Positions 38,405 through 47,130 of a DNA stretch of 64,000 bases are shown here, in pieces (positions within the stretch are counted from its first letter, which is position 1; the number at the start of each line of letters is the position of its first letter). A program made the translations under genes and the position numbers. The stretch spans positions 1 through 64,000 of the forward strand of contig JAGDZK010000093.1 in the NCBI GenBank assembly GCA_049115935.1, in the 5' to 3' direction. This stretch comes from Bermanella sp049115935. GTDB lineage: Bacteria; Pseudomonadota; Gammaproteobacteria; Pseudomonadales; Oceanobacteraceae. The notes under the pieces were generated by a model. That model had not been told where the DNA came from. It searched no databases and saw nothing but the letters and a program-made list of their open reading frames with translations.

Positions 38405-39480
38405 CACTAAAGGATATCAACCAACTTATCTCAAAGGGTCAACCCATTGAGAGTATTGAGTTTAGTGGCAGTCAATTTAGTAGTGCAAACCTGGGTGGTG
38501 CCAACTTTATTAACTGCCAATTTATTAAATGCCAGTTTGATAAAAGCACCATTGAGCAAATTAATTTTATTGGCTGTAAATTTGAGACATGTTCATTTAA
38601 TAGCGCAAACCTAATTGACGCCTCTTTTATTGAATGTGAGTTAGCATCATGCCAGTTTAAACAGGCACGCATAAACGGTACAAACTGGGTACAACCTGTT
38701 CTTAACAATTGCGACTTTACACAAAGTCTTGCTGGTGAAAGTAATATCATTGAAGGCAAGTTATCTCAATGCCAATTTACCCAAACGGATTTAGAGTTCG
38801 CCAGTTTTATGCAATGTGACATAAACAGCTGTCAATTTGATCAAGCTCGTTTGGTACGTACAAATTATATTGAATGCGTATTTAATGAGGTGAGCTTTCG
38901 CGAAGCCATTATGCACATTACTATATTTGAAAAACCAGAACTGGAAAATCAAGATTTTTCAAATATGGATCTAACACAAACCCAGTTTAGAAACGCCATA
39001 CTAAACGGCTGTTCATTTAAAGGCAGCCAATTGGTACAAACTGCTTTTGTCGATGCCGAATTAAACAACTGTGACTTTACACAAGCCCAGTGCACTATGG
39101 CTTTATTTACAGGTTCACAATTAACGCAGTCCAAGTTAATGCAATGCCAATTAGAACAAGCCAGTTTTCAAGGTTCTAATTTAACCGCCTGTAATTTTTC
39201 ATCAAGCCAGTTAGTACAAGCCCAACTCGCCAATACGCATTGTATTGGCACGTTATTAACTAACTGTGATTTAAGTTATGCCGATTTATCCATGGCAATA
39301 TGTGATCAAACTGATTTTGGCAATACATCACTTTTTAGAACCAACTTACACGGCATAATTGATAACGGCTCAAACTGGTCTGGTAGCAGTAAGTCATTAG
39401 CCTTAGGTACAGATCATAAATTAGAACAAGCACAAGCCTGGAAACCTAAAAAAGCCACGACTAAATTAGAAGCACTATAG
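38395..39480 (+). CDS. Pentapeptide-repeat protein, T6SS accessory
   Basis: 361 residues, almost entirely pentapeptide repeats with unusually Cys- and Gln-rich units (NCQFIKCQF, SCQFKQARI, NCDFTQ), forming an extended quadrilateral beta-helix. The last 40 residues are Lys-rich and non-repetitive. It overlaps the DUF2169/pentapeptide gene by 10 bp and precedes the DUF3540 gene by 7 bp, so it belongs to the accessory module that delivers PAAR-like proteins. Such helices can mimic DNA in other contexts; here a scaffold or adaptor role is more likely. No catalytic residues are visible. Confidence 0.88.
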   Translation: MAVTLKDINQLISKGQPIESIEFSGSQFSSANLGGANFINCQFIKCQFDKSTIEQINFIGCKFETCSFNSANLIDASFIECELASCQFKQARINGTNWVQPVLNNCDFTQSLAGESNIIEGKLSQCQFTQTDLEFASFMQCDINSCQFDQARLVRTNYIECVFNEVSFREAIMHITIFEKPELENQDFSNMDLTQTQFRNAILNGCSFKGSQLVQTAFVDAELNNCDFTQAQCTMALFTGSQLTQSKLMQCQLEQASFQGSNLTACNFSSSQLVQAQLANTHCIGTLLTNCDLSYADLSMAICDQTDFGNTSLFRTNLHGIIDNGSNWSGSSKSLALGTDHKLEQAQAWKPKKATTKLEAL

Positions 39481-39487
39481 GGTATTT

Positions 39488-40102
39488 ATGAACACACACG
39501 ACATTGCTCTGGCTTTAACTAAGCCGCAAGAAAAACCCAATGAACATGTATTTGGTGAAGTGATCTGCACTGAACAAGGCATTATCAAAATCAAACTGGA
39601 TAATGATAACGTGATCAGCGCTAAAAAGGCATTTAGCTGTGCGTTTGAACCTAAAATTCACGACACCGTAGAGTTAACGGTGCGTAACCAACACACCTAT
39701 TATGTGTTAAATATTTTAGAGCGCTCTTGCCCGTCAATTGCCATGATCTCAGCCCCATTTGGGATTGAAATTAACAGCCCATCCATTGAGATGCAGTCGA
39801 ACTCCCTTGGTATTCACAACCAAGCGATGACGGTGAATGCCAAGCAATTTAACCAGCAAAGTGATTCAGTTAAGCTTAATAGCGATACGGCGCAGTTTTC
39901 ATCCCGTACCGTGGAGTCCAATATTGAGCGCATGATACAGCGCATAAAAGATAGCTTTCGAATTATTGAACGAATCGAACAGGTATCGGCTGTTGATATC
40001 ATTCAAAATATTAAAAATGCATTTATTCAGCGCTCTCGCCAAGTTGATATCACCGCAAAAAGCGATGTGAAAATCAATGGCGATCGTATTCACATGGGTT
40101 AG
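39488..40102 (+). CDS. DUF3540 domain protein, T6SS accessory
   Basis: 204 residues. The N-terminal half looks like a small OB-type beta domain (GEVICTEQGIIKIKL, DTVELTVRNQHTYYVLNIL). The C-terminal half shows regular beta-helix-like repeats (IEINSPSIEMQSNSLGIHNQ, then SDVKINGDRIHMG), reminiscent of the VgrG/gp5 needle. DUF3540 proteins are found in T6SS clusters with DUF2169 and DUF4150 proteins, exactly this context. It may contribute to a spike-tip assembly. The PAAR-like gene follows after 8 bp. Confidence 0.85.
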   Translation: MNTHDIALALTKPQEKPNEHVFGEVICTEQGIIKIKLDNDNVISAKKAFSCAFEPKIHDTVELTVRNQHTYYVLNILERSCPSIAMISAPFGIEINSPSIEMQSNSLGIHNQAMTVNAKQFNQQSDSVKLNSDTAQFSSRTVESNIERMIQRIKDSFRIIERIEQVSAVDIIQNIKNAFIQRSRQVDITAKSDVKINGDRIHMG

Positions 40103-40110
40103 GAGTCATT

Positions 40111-40515
40111 ATGTTTGCTAATTGCCAAATGGGCGGCACCAATATGGGCATGCCTGATGTATGTAAAACACCGGTGGGCCCTGCCATTGTGCCGATTCCC
40201 TACCCTAATATTTCCATGGGTGCCACGGCTATGCCATCTAGTGCAGCCATGAAAGTGTTAATTGCAGGGGGCTTTGCTCATACCGTGGGTACACAAATTC
40301 CCATGAGTAATGGCGACCAACCCGGTGTTGCCGGTGGTTTGATTTCGGGTTGTATTATGGGACCAACTAAATTTTTAATGGGCAGCACCGCAACCTTTTT
40401 TGGTGGTAAACCCGCCGCGCGTTTAACATCTATGACGGGACAAAATGGCAGTAGCATGAATGTGCCAGGTACAACCATTGCACCGGCACAAACCAAGGTT
40501 TTAGTTTTAAAATAA
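40111..40515 (+). CDS. PAAR-like DUF4150 spike-tip protein
   Basis: 134 residues. The composition is typical of PAAR-like DUF4150 proteins: MPDVCKTPVGPAIVPIPYPN near the start, GGLISGCIMGPTKFLMGS in the middle and a Gly/Pro/Thr-rich end. These proteins form the sharp metal-bound cone on top of VgrG. No C-terminal toxin extension is present, so it is a bare tip. TTAGGAG precedes the start by 6 bp. It is the last gene of the long plus-strand operon before the oppositely oriented 74-aa gene. Confidence 0.9.
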   Translation: MFANCQMGGTNMGMPDVCKTPVGPAIVPIPYPNISMGATAMPSSAAMKVLIAGGFAHTVGTQIPMSNGDQPGVAGGLISGCIMGPTKFLMGSTATFFGGKPAARLTSMTGQNGSSMNVPGTTIAPAQTKVLVLK

Positions 40516-40522
40516 AGCAGGG

Positions 40523-40747
40523 TTAGAATTTAAGCTGGTATGTATCACGATCAATCTCGTTATTGGATTGATCTTTTAAGGTAAGGCTCACGTCACTGAC
40601 CTTGCCTAACATGCTAAGAAAGATTTGAGGGCCAAACGCTTCTACTTCTATGGGGTGAGGCAGATTTTCTCTAATGGCCTGAATACTGGAATCTTGCGTT
40701 TTAATGGTGGCTGATTGCTGGTTTAGTAAAATTTCTAATTCATACAT
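40523..40747 (-). CDS. Small conserved-looking protein, unknown (74 aa)
   Basis: Not recognised. Supported as a real gene by an AAGGAG site 7 bp before the ATG at 40747, by its placement in an otherwise empty gap and by a balanced composition. There is no signal peptide or membrane segment; the sequence mixes a short helical start with a strand-rich, acidic C-terminal half ending DRDTYQLKF. It is convergent with the PAAR-like gene (7 bp between stops) and divergent from vgrG, so it shares a promoter region with vgrG. It may regulate or chaperone spike components; this is a guess. Confidence 0.6.
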   Translation of the reverse strand: MYELEILLNQQSATIKTQDSSIQAIRENLPHPIEVEAFGPQIFLSMLGKVSDVSLTLKDQSNNEIDRDTYQLKF

Positions 40748-40972
40748 AGTGATACTCCTTGTGTGGGCTTAGTGTAAAGGCATCAAACAAATAAACTAGC
40801 AGGCTCATTAGAAATTAGTACTTTTTTACTATAACCAGAAAAATTTTAGTGTAATGCTTTAACCAGTACTCAGTTTCAAACAGAAAAAAATACAAGCATA
40901 GACACTTATATAGCTAAGTCTCTATAATCGAATGTTGCTACGAGCAATGATTTATGGATAAGGATATTACAT
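40748..40972. promoter_or_regulatory. Divergent promoter region between the 74-aa gene and vgrG
   Basis: A 225-bp spacer with no gene. It contains the vgrG promoter candidate at 40899-40928 and the ribosome site of the 74-aa gene. It separates vgrG from the main T6SS operon, so spike expression can be controlled independently. Confidence 0.5.
40899..40928 (+). promoter_or_regulatory. Sigma-70-like promoter of vgrG
   Basis: TAGACA (40899-40904) and a perfect TATAAT (40923-40928) separated by 18 bp, 44 bp before the vgrG start codon. Confidence 0.6.
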
Positions 40973-43567
40973 ATGGCTCAACCGATATTTTCTTTAGCAT
41001 CTGACAGCTACGCCACAGAATTAGAAATCACATCTATTTCGGGTACTGAATCCATATCTAGTTTTTTTGAACTTAAAATCACGTTCAAAATTAAAAAAGA
41101 CATTGCTAAATCACTCGATCACTCGTTACTCACTGAAGAAGATATTACTTTAAGTGTTGAAGGGCTCACAAACCGAGACCCCTACACCATTAAAGGCATG
41201 TTTAATGAAGTTGAAGAGTTATTTGAAAAATCCAACACCCATAAATTTTATACTGGCGTGATGGTGCCCACACTTTGGCGCCAACGTAAAAATCAAAGCT
41301 ACGATATTTACACCGAAAAAACCGCACAAGACGTGATTAGTGATGAACTAAGCAATGATTTAATGCTTGATCACCACTTAAGCCTTTCACAGGTTTATCC
41401 GCAAAAAGAATTTATCTGCCAATACAGCGAATCTAACTTTGATTTTGTTAGCCGCATCGCTGAGCACTGGGGTATTTATTATTACTTTGATCACGACCAA
41501 GAAGGCCGCCTAGTATTTGCAGATGATACCAATTACGAACCTCTTCCTATTGGTGTTGTTAATCTAGACGAAAGTAATAACCCTACTCACAGCTTTACCA
41601 CGATTCGTACTCTTAGACGAAAATATAACTCTGTACCAGACGCCGTTGTCATCTCAGAAACCAATCCAGACCAAGCTATGGAGCTTTTCCAAGGCATTGC
41701 TGGGGACGTAGCAGATGATAAAACCAGCGTAAACATGGCCGATGAAGGAGCAGACAATAAAGACGAAGCAGACCTTCTTGCGCAAATTCGCTTAGAAGAG
41801 CTGTCTACTTATAAAGTTGTGTTCACAGGCACCACAGGTATTTTGGGTATTACCCCCGGTTTTATTCTGACCATCTCGACACCTGATGGTGATGAACATG
41901 AAATTTTAATCACCCATGTTTCCCATAGTGGTAATAATTTAGATGACCCTGCGCTGGCAGCCGGCAAAGCGGCCGACCCATATTACGAGTGTACGTTTAC
42001 TGGTATACCAAAAGACACTCAGTACCGCCCAGAACGTAAAATCCAAGTGCCTAACGTGGTGTCAACCACAGGCCGTGTTTATTCAGCCGCAAACGATCAA
42101 ACACTGGCACAGCGCAACGAAGTGGGTAAATACCAAGTGACCTTCGACTTTATGCGCGGCGAAGCCGATAAAATCTCAAACTGGATTCGCCACGCCAGTC
42201 ACACCGCACGCAGCAACCACCTTGATATTCCCCTAACACCAGGCACAGAGGTGCAAATTGGTTTTATCGGCGGTAACCCGAATCGCCCGTATATTCTAAA
42301 CGCTCTAGAAAACTCACAATCGGTATTGCACCCGGTTACCCACGAGAATCCGCATCATGCAGCCATGATCACAGACGGCATGTTATATACCGGCGCGCTT
42401 AAGTCTCGCCAGTCATTGCATATGACAGCGGATTTGGATCCCACAGAAGTGCGTGAACATATAAGCAAGCACCCTCTTCAACATCTTAAAAAAGACGGCA
42501 CTGATTCTGGTAACCCTGTTGATATCATCAAAGGGGATGTACATATTGCCCGCACCTATGGTGAGCGCTATCAGTGGCGCGAAGGTGTGGATTTTAATTA
42601 TGGTTTGAATGCTACTTATAATTTTGGGCAGCAGTATGTTGAGAATCATGCGGATGAAACGCCGGATGCCACCAAAGCCTTTCCTATTCCGGGTTTAGAT
42701 AGTGCCGACTCAAAGGCTGCTGGCAAGGCTGATGATTCTCTACAAACTGGATTAGCAAACGACCAAAAAGCTGGCTTAGTGCAAAAGAACTTTGGTAATC
42801 AGTATATTTATGATGAAGGCATTACCCGTACTTGGGCTGCTGGGCCTGATGCATGTAGAGAGCACATTACCCTTAATTTTGGTGGGCGCTATATTGAAAA
42901 CCAACTTACAAAAGATACTGGCGATCAAGATACTTCCGGGCTTAATGGATTAGTCAGTGACGAAACACTTGCGATTAAAACCGTTGGTGATGAATCTCGT
43001 TATAACGAAGGTGTAATTGATATTCACCACAAAGGGGACATGAAGCATATTCAGACTGGTTCTCATACATCTGAGATAACGGGCGATGTGACTGAAACGG
43101 TTACAGGTAATATTAAAAAGGACGTGACAGGCGATGTGACCGTAAATACTACCGGGGCGGCTGAAGCTATAACTAAAACCATTTCGGGTAATCAAGATTA
43201 TACAGCTACTATTGGCGGTAATATTACAGAAACAATTACTGCTACAGGCACATATACACAAATGATAACTGCACTAGATTGTTCTACTACAGTCACTGGT
43301 AATGACAGTATATTTAAAACTTCTGCTGATACCGCATTCATTGCAGGTATAAAAACTGAAACTTTTGGAGGGATGGTAACTTCCTCCACACTTGGTATGA
43401 AAAACGATATCAATATGGGTGGTAAAATAGAACTTGGTAAAGCAGCAGATTTAACTGAACACAACTCTTATATCGTTAAGCTTAATCAACAGATTCTCAA
43501 AGGCCAAGCAATGATAGAAAAGGCAGCCACAAAGATCCAAAATGCAACCCTAACTATGATAGGTTAA
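40973..43567 (+). CDS. vgrG: VgrG spike protein (TssI)
   Basis: 864 residues. The gp27-like N-terminal region includes FICQYSESNFDFVSRIAEHWGI with the YYYFDH strand. The gp5-like OB region contains PGTEVQIGFIGGNPNRPYIL. It is followed by a long C-terminal extension (about 480-864) with beta-helix-like repeats (GDVTETVTGNIKKDVTGDVT) and a final short helix ending LTMIG. No recognisable enzymatic toxin domain is seen in the extension. VgrG trimers form the puncturing spike, tipped by PAAR. The next gene starts 2 bp after its stop, tying it to the downstream DUF3592-like array. Broken copies of its 3' part lie at about 44075-44240 and 45505-45763. Confidence 0.95.
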   Translation: MAQPIFSLASDSYATELEITSISGTESISSFFELKITFKIKKDIAKSLDHSLLTEEDITLSVEGLTNRDPYTIKGMFNEVEELFEKSNTHKFYTGVMVPTLWRQRKNQSYDIYTEKTAQDVISDELSNDLMLDHHLSLSQVYPQKEFICQYSESNFDFVSRIAEHWGIYYYFDHDQEGRLVFADDTNYEPLPIGVVNLDESNNPTHSFTTIRTLRRKYNSVPDAVVISETNPDQAMELFQGIAGDVADDKTSVNMADEGADNKDEADLLAQIRLEELSTYKVVFTGTTGILGITPGFILTISTPDGDEHEILITHVSHSGNNLDDPALAAGKAADPYYECTFTGIPKDTQYRPERKIQVPNVVSTTGRVYSAANDQTLAQRNEVGKYQVTFDFMRGEADKISNWIRHASHTARSNHLDIPLTPGTEVQIGFIGGNPNRPYILNALENSQSVLHPVTHENPHHAAMITDGMLYTGALKSRQSLHMTADLDPTEVREHISKHPLQHLKKDGTDSGNPVDIIKGDVHIARTYGERYQWREGVDFNYGLNATYNFGQQYVENHADETPDATKAFPIPGLDSADSKAAGKADDSLQTGLANDQKAGLVQKNFGNQYIYDEGITRTWAAGPDACREHITLNFGGRYIENQLTKDTGDQDTSGLNGLVSDETLAIKTVGDESRYNEGVIDIHHKGDMKHIQTGSHTSEITGDVTETVTGNIKKDVTGDVTVNTTGAAEAITKTISGNQDYTATIGGNITETITATGTYTQMITALDCSTTVTGNDSIFKTSADTAFIAGIKTETFGGMVTSSTLGMKNDINMGGKIELGKAADLTEHNSYIVKLNQQILKGQAMIEKAATKIQNATLTMIG

Positions 43568-43569
43568 AT

Positions 43570-44058
43570 ATGATTGTCTCTAAAACACTGCTGATATTCT
43601 CATTGTATTTAGCATATAGATTCACAACATACTTCTTCTCTTTTGTCGAAAATGGATTCCCTGACTGGGGCGATAAAATTGTTATTGGTAATGCTACCTA
43701 TTCCCTATTCTTTGCTCCTTATGGCGCATTAATAGGTTTAACAGTGGTGATAATTTTAGCATATACAAGTGGACAAAATGTATTGAGATATCACCTTAGT
43801 AATGAGGAGGCACTTGCAACAGTAACTAAAGTTGTACATGCAACAGATGACAAGTCAAAAGGCGCTCCAATTAATATCGAAGTTAATTTAAATGGCGTCA
43901 GTGTCACCTACGATTTCGCTCCTCCATACTACCAAGAGATCATATCAGTCGATGACCAGGTACCTGTGAAATATAGGAAGGGGCATGAGATAAACTCTAT
44001 ACTTGATGAAAAGAAATTAGACCTACAATATAAAAAATTTAAATCAAAAAAAAAATAA
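43570..44058 (+). CDS. DUF3592-like membrane protein, array member 1
   Basis: 162 residues. Two membrane helices (about 5-25 and 48-66) are followed by a soluble beta-domain of about 80 residues containing INIEVNLNGVSVTYDF and DDQVPVKYRKG. This matches the plan of the array but lacks the YNPxN motif. The Lys-rich tail is cytoplasmic or periplasmic depending on topology. It starts 2 bp after the vgrG stop, so it is surely co-transcribed and possibly translationally coupled. A position directly behind vgrG is typical of effector or immunity genes; a membrane protein of this type without catalytic residues fits immunity better. Confidence 0.7.
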   Translation: MIVSKTLLIFSLYLAYRFTTYFFSFVENGFPDWGDKIVIGNATYSLFFAPYGALIGLTVVIILAYTSGQNVLRYHLSNEEALATVTKVVHATDDKSKGAPINIEVNLNGVSVTYDFAPPYYQEIISVDDQVPVKYRKGHEINSILDEKKLDLQYKKFKSKKK

Positions 44059-44074
44059 TAGGCCAGTCGAACTC

Positions 44075-44240
44075 ATAAAAAATGTAATTACTAACTCAGA
44101 TAACTGTATATAAATAATCAAAACAATATGCAATTTACCCACGCTATGACGAAAACTATCAATGATAGTCAAAAGTTGACTTTAATTATGATTTAAATAC
44201 CAGTTAAAATTTTAACGAGTATGATATTCAAATATCATAC
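44075..44240 (+). pseudogene. Decayed vgrG fragment
   Basis: DNA here aligns with vgrG around 42490-42640. Translated, it reads ENYQ**SKVDFNYDLNTS*NF against ERYQWREGVDFNYGLNATYNF in VgrG. Upstream, AATCAAA...CCCACGCTATGACGAAAACTATCAA parallels the corresponding vgrG bases. At least three in-frame stops show that it is dead. It lies just before array member 2, mirroring the vgrG-member 1 arrangement. Confidence 0.7.
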
Positions 44241-44242
44241 TC
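44217..44242. repeat. Perfect 12-bp hairpin upstream of array member 2
   Basis: GAGTATGATATT and AATATCATACTC flank a 2-bp loop, at the end of the vgrG remnant and 34 bp before the next start codon. No T-run follows, so it does not look like a terminator; a protein-binding site or leader hairpin is possible. Confidence 0.55.
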
Positions 44243-44276
44243 AGAATATTTATCAAGCTATATAAATTTAAGTAAT

Positions 44277-44747
44277 ATGACTAAAAATTTAATTCTACTA
44301 TTTATCTCTGGCTCTTTAATTATTTATGTATTCACTAATAATCGATACATGCTGAACACTTTACCATGGGATACAAATGCACCCTTCAAAAACAACATAG
44401 GACCTTACCTTGTTGTGTTTTTATGCATTGCTTCGCCATATGCAATAATAAGTACTCTATTTGGATTAAATGAAGGAAATAAAAAAACTGCCGAACAGAC
44501 GGAAAGAACCATAGGCGAAATTGTTTCCATGGAGTATTCAGGTTATAGAATAAACAATAGTCCTATGTTTAGAGTAAGTATTGCATATAACGAAATCAAA
44601 AAGATATTTGATCCTATTCCTGAAAAGGTACAGTTCAATCTAAAACAAGGCGATGAAGCAGTGATCGATTACAACCCTAATAACTTACAAGATTCCTATT
44701 TTGATTTAGAAGAGACAATAAACCTGAAAAACAACAACAACAACTAA
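44277..44747 (+). CDS. DUF3592-like membrane protein, array member 2
   Basis: 156 residues. Two membrane helices (about 3-22 and 42-62) are followed by the conserved soluble domain, with RINNSPMFRVSIAYNEIKKI and GDEAVIDYNPNNLQDSYFDL. The YNPNN motif is the DUF3592 signature. The end is Asn-rich. It is closest to members 3 and 4, with which it shares the RINN(S/R)PxF motif. No signal peptide is present beyond the first membrane helix. Confidence 0.75.
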   Translation: MTKNLILLFISGSLIIYVFTNNRYMLNTLPWDTNAPFKNNIGPYLVVFLCIASPYAIISTLFGLNEGNKKTAEQTERTIGEIVSMEYSGYRINNSPMFRVSIAYNEIKKIFDPIPEKVQFNLKQGDEAVIDYNPNNLQDSYFDLEETINLKNNNNN

Positions 44748-44783
44748 GAAAACCACAATACAAACTACTGGAAAAATAAAAAG

Positions 44784-45473
44784 TTGAGAAAACATACCAT
44801 CATAAACAGTGTTATTGTAATTATCCTAATCATTACGGCAATTAACAACCCCCACAGTATTGCTCAACTTCCTTGGGATAGTAATTTAAATTTTCTTAAA
44901 AATATTACGCCTTATATGGTTGTTTTAATTGTAACATTTGGTTGCTATTCAACTCTTTCAACACTTTTTGCAGCTTCTGGAGGCCTAGAAGACACATCAA
45001 AAAATACTGAAACTAGCATTGGACGCATATTAAATATTGAATATTCATCCCTTCGCATTAACAATTCACCAAGATTTAAATTAACTGTCGAATATAATGG
45101 CATTATAAATACATTCGATTACTTAGATGAATCTGTCCAGTTTCATTTTAAAATAGGGGACGAAGTCATAGTTAAATACAACCCTGAAGATACAAACCAA
45201 GCAAACATTGACCTTGATGCATCAATTTCAAATAAAAATTCGCCTAAAGCCTCTAACGCAAAATTCAAAGTTATTGAAATAACTCCTAATTTTTCAATTA
45301 AGGATAATTTCTATGAGGTGACAGGTGAAATTCATCAAACAGGTAAAGAACCAAGAAAAGCAAAAATACAAGAAGAGTTTAATGACTCCCAGTTAGAAAG
45401 ATTTGTTCCGGGCGCCATCATACCATGCCTCTTGGAAGGTGAAGATGACGAACTTAAAGTATCTTTCATATAA
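44784..45473 (+). CDS. DUF3592-like membrane protein with extra C-terminal domain, array member 3
   Basis: 229 residues, apparently from a TTG start. Two membrane helices (about 7-27 and 42-62) are followed by the DUF3592-like domain (RINNSPRFKLTVEYNGIINT, GDEVIVKYNPEDTNQANIDL). An additional domain of about 70 residues contains FKVIEITPNFSIK and FVPGAIIPCLLEGEDDE. The same extra domain occurs in the decayed member 5 and in member 7. It follows member 2 by 36 bp. Confidence 0.72.
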   Translation: MRKHTIINSVIVIILIITAINNPHSIAQLPWDSNLNFLKNITPYMVVLIVTFGCYSTLSTLFAASGGLEDTSKNTETSIGRILNIEYSSLRINNSPRFKLTVEYNGIINTFDYLDESVQFHFKIGDEVIVKYNPEDTNQANIDLDASISNKNSPKASNAKFKVIEITPNFSIKDNFYEVTGEIHQTGKEPRKAKIQEEFNDSQLERFVPGAIIPCLLEGEDDELKVSFI

Positions 45474-45504
45474 CTTTACATAGAGATAATTCCTTTTAAA
45501 TTTC

Positions 45505-45763
45505 ATGGTCGATATTGGAATAGTTTATAAAACCATCATTCACACTGGCAATCGAACAATTACAACTGTCAGGGATGTTGATTTAAAAGTCGCTATTGCG
45601 ACCGAAATTATGCCAGAGGAAAAGTTGAAACATTACATGGTTTATTAATTGTGAATAATCCAGGTAGGATGTGGAAAAAATGAACATAGAAAATGTAAAG
45701 GCTGTTACTAAAAAGACTGAACAAGTTGCTGTGCTATCATATACATTAACTATGCTTGGTTAA
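45505..45763 (+). pseudogene. Second vgrG 3'-end remnant
   Basis: A 47-codon frame at 45505-45648 reads HTGNRTITTVRDVDLKV, similar in pattern to the VgrG extension QTGSHTSEITGDVTETV. After a frame change, the segment ending at 45763 reads SYTLTMLG-stop, matching NATLTMIG-stop at the VgrG C-terminus, also at DNA level. The next membrane-protein gene starts 3 bp after this stop, just as member 1 starts 2 bp after intact vgrG. It comes from a related but not identical vgrG. Confidence 0.65.
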
Positions 45764-45766
45764 AAA

Positions 45767-46233
45767 ATGACTCTATTTATTATAAAATTGATCTCAGCAC
45801 TAATTTTCTCCTATATGTTTTATTCGACGCTTACCCAACCTTTTGTAGGTCTACTACCAAATAACTTTAGTTCATACTTGCGATTAGTACTTCCACCAAT
45901 AGGAGGGTTCTTCATGGGGTGGGTTATTTTTGAATCACTATCAAAGGTACTTATTGGAAGTTTTCAATCTACCAGCCACACCTCAAGATCAATTGCCACG
46001 ATTACCTCCATTTCCTACTCTAATATTCGTATTAACAACCGCCCACAATTTAAAGTTTCGGCTAAGTACTCAGGAATTGAAAAAACTTTTGACCCAATTT
46101 ATTCCGATATACAAACAAACTTTAAGATTGGTGACACTGTTATAGTTTACCATCACCTACCAATTATCAGGATTCCCACTTAAACATTGAAGAATCAATT
46201 AGAATCAAGAAAGAAAAAATCGATCTCCAATAA
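45767..46233 (+). pseudogene. Frameshifted DUF3592-like gene, array member 4
   Basis: The current frame ends at 46183 (138 aa) with an abnormal tail after VIVYHH. Skipping the two bases 46154-46155 restores YHPTNYQDSHLNIEESIRIK, ending at 46233, which aligns with YNPNNLQDSYFDLEETINLK of member 2. The N-terminal part is intact, with two membrane helices and RINNRPQFKVSAKYSGIEKT. It is most likely a recent loss of function, or a functional protein with a changed end. Confidence 0.7.
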
Positions 46234-46234
46234 T

Positions 46235-46942
46235 AAAATTAAATTACAATCAAGTAGAATTCTAGGCGTAACCTCTGTCGCTATTTTTACAATATATACG
46301 CTTAACTTAACACGTTATCTTAAAGAACCTTATATATTAGGGTATGAGCCAAACACCATATACAATTTAATTAGAATACTTTTCCCTATACCTTTAACTA
46401 TGTTTTGCTTCTGGGTATGTTATACAAAGGTATTTGAGTTCTGAATATCAATCAAGAATACCAGTGACCATGTAAATTCAACGACTGGTAAAATACGAGA
46501 TATAAAATATTCAAATACACGAGTTGGAAATAAGCCTCTATTTAAAGTTACCGTAGCATATAAAGGACTAAAGAAGTAATTTGATTATATCAATGAGGAT
46601 ATTCAGCATCGCTTTAAAATTGGCGATCCTATATTAGTGAGATATAACAGTATAAACAAAAATGATGCGTCAATAGATATGAAAGGCACATTTAAAGAAA
46701 ACACTAAAACTCAAAGTGAAAATAACGCAAGATTCAAATTAATTGAAATTAATTCAACACCAAAGATCTCAAACTATGAGCTAATTGGCGAATTAATGAT
46801 GCCAAATTTACCAACAAGAAAAGTCAGTCTAAATCAGGTAATTGAAGACAATAATTTAACCAAATTCATACCTGGGATGATCATTCCTTGCAAGATCGAT
46901 AGTTCAGGGGATGAACTTAATATTACGATGGCAATCTCTTAG
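46235..46942 (+). pseudogene. DUF3592-like gene broken by two stops, array member 5
   Basis: One continuous frame runs to 46942 but is interrupted by TGA at 46442 and TAA at 46577. Read through, it encodes two membrane helices, then NTRVGNKPLFKVTVAYKGLK, then DIQHRFKIGDPILVRYN, and the extra C-terminal domain (FKLIEINSTPKIS, FIPGMIIPCKIDSSGDE) found in members 3 and 7. A standard start codon is also missing near the end of member 4. The last part (46637-46942) could still be translated as a 101-aa fragment. Confidence 0.75.
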
Positions 46943-47130
46943 TCAGTGTCATCATAATAAATGGCAGTCAGCGTATATGTACATCAAGTTTACTAAACCA
47001 TGAAATACTGCGGCAAGAAGATAAAACATATGCCATGATATACAAACTCACAACGCCTTTAAGGTAATACATTTAACTAGCTTTCATTAAAGAAAATTGA
47101 AAGCTTAATTTAACGGACTAAATTGATTTT
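46943..47130. other. Spacer within the array
   Basis: 188 bp, AT-rich, with scattered stops in all frames. No clear relation to vgrG or to the membrane-protein family could be seen by eye. Confidence 0.4.
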
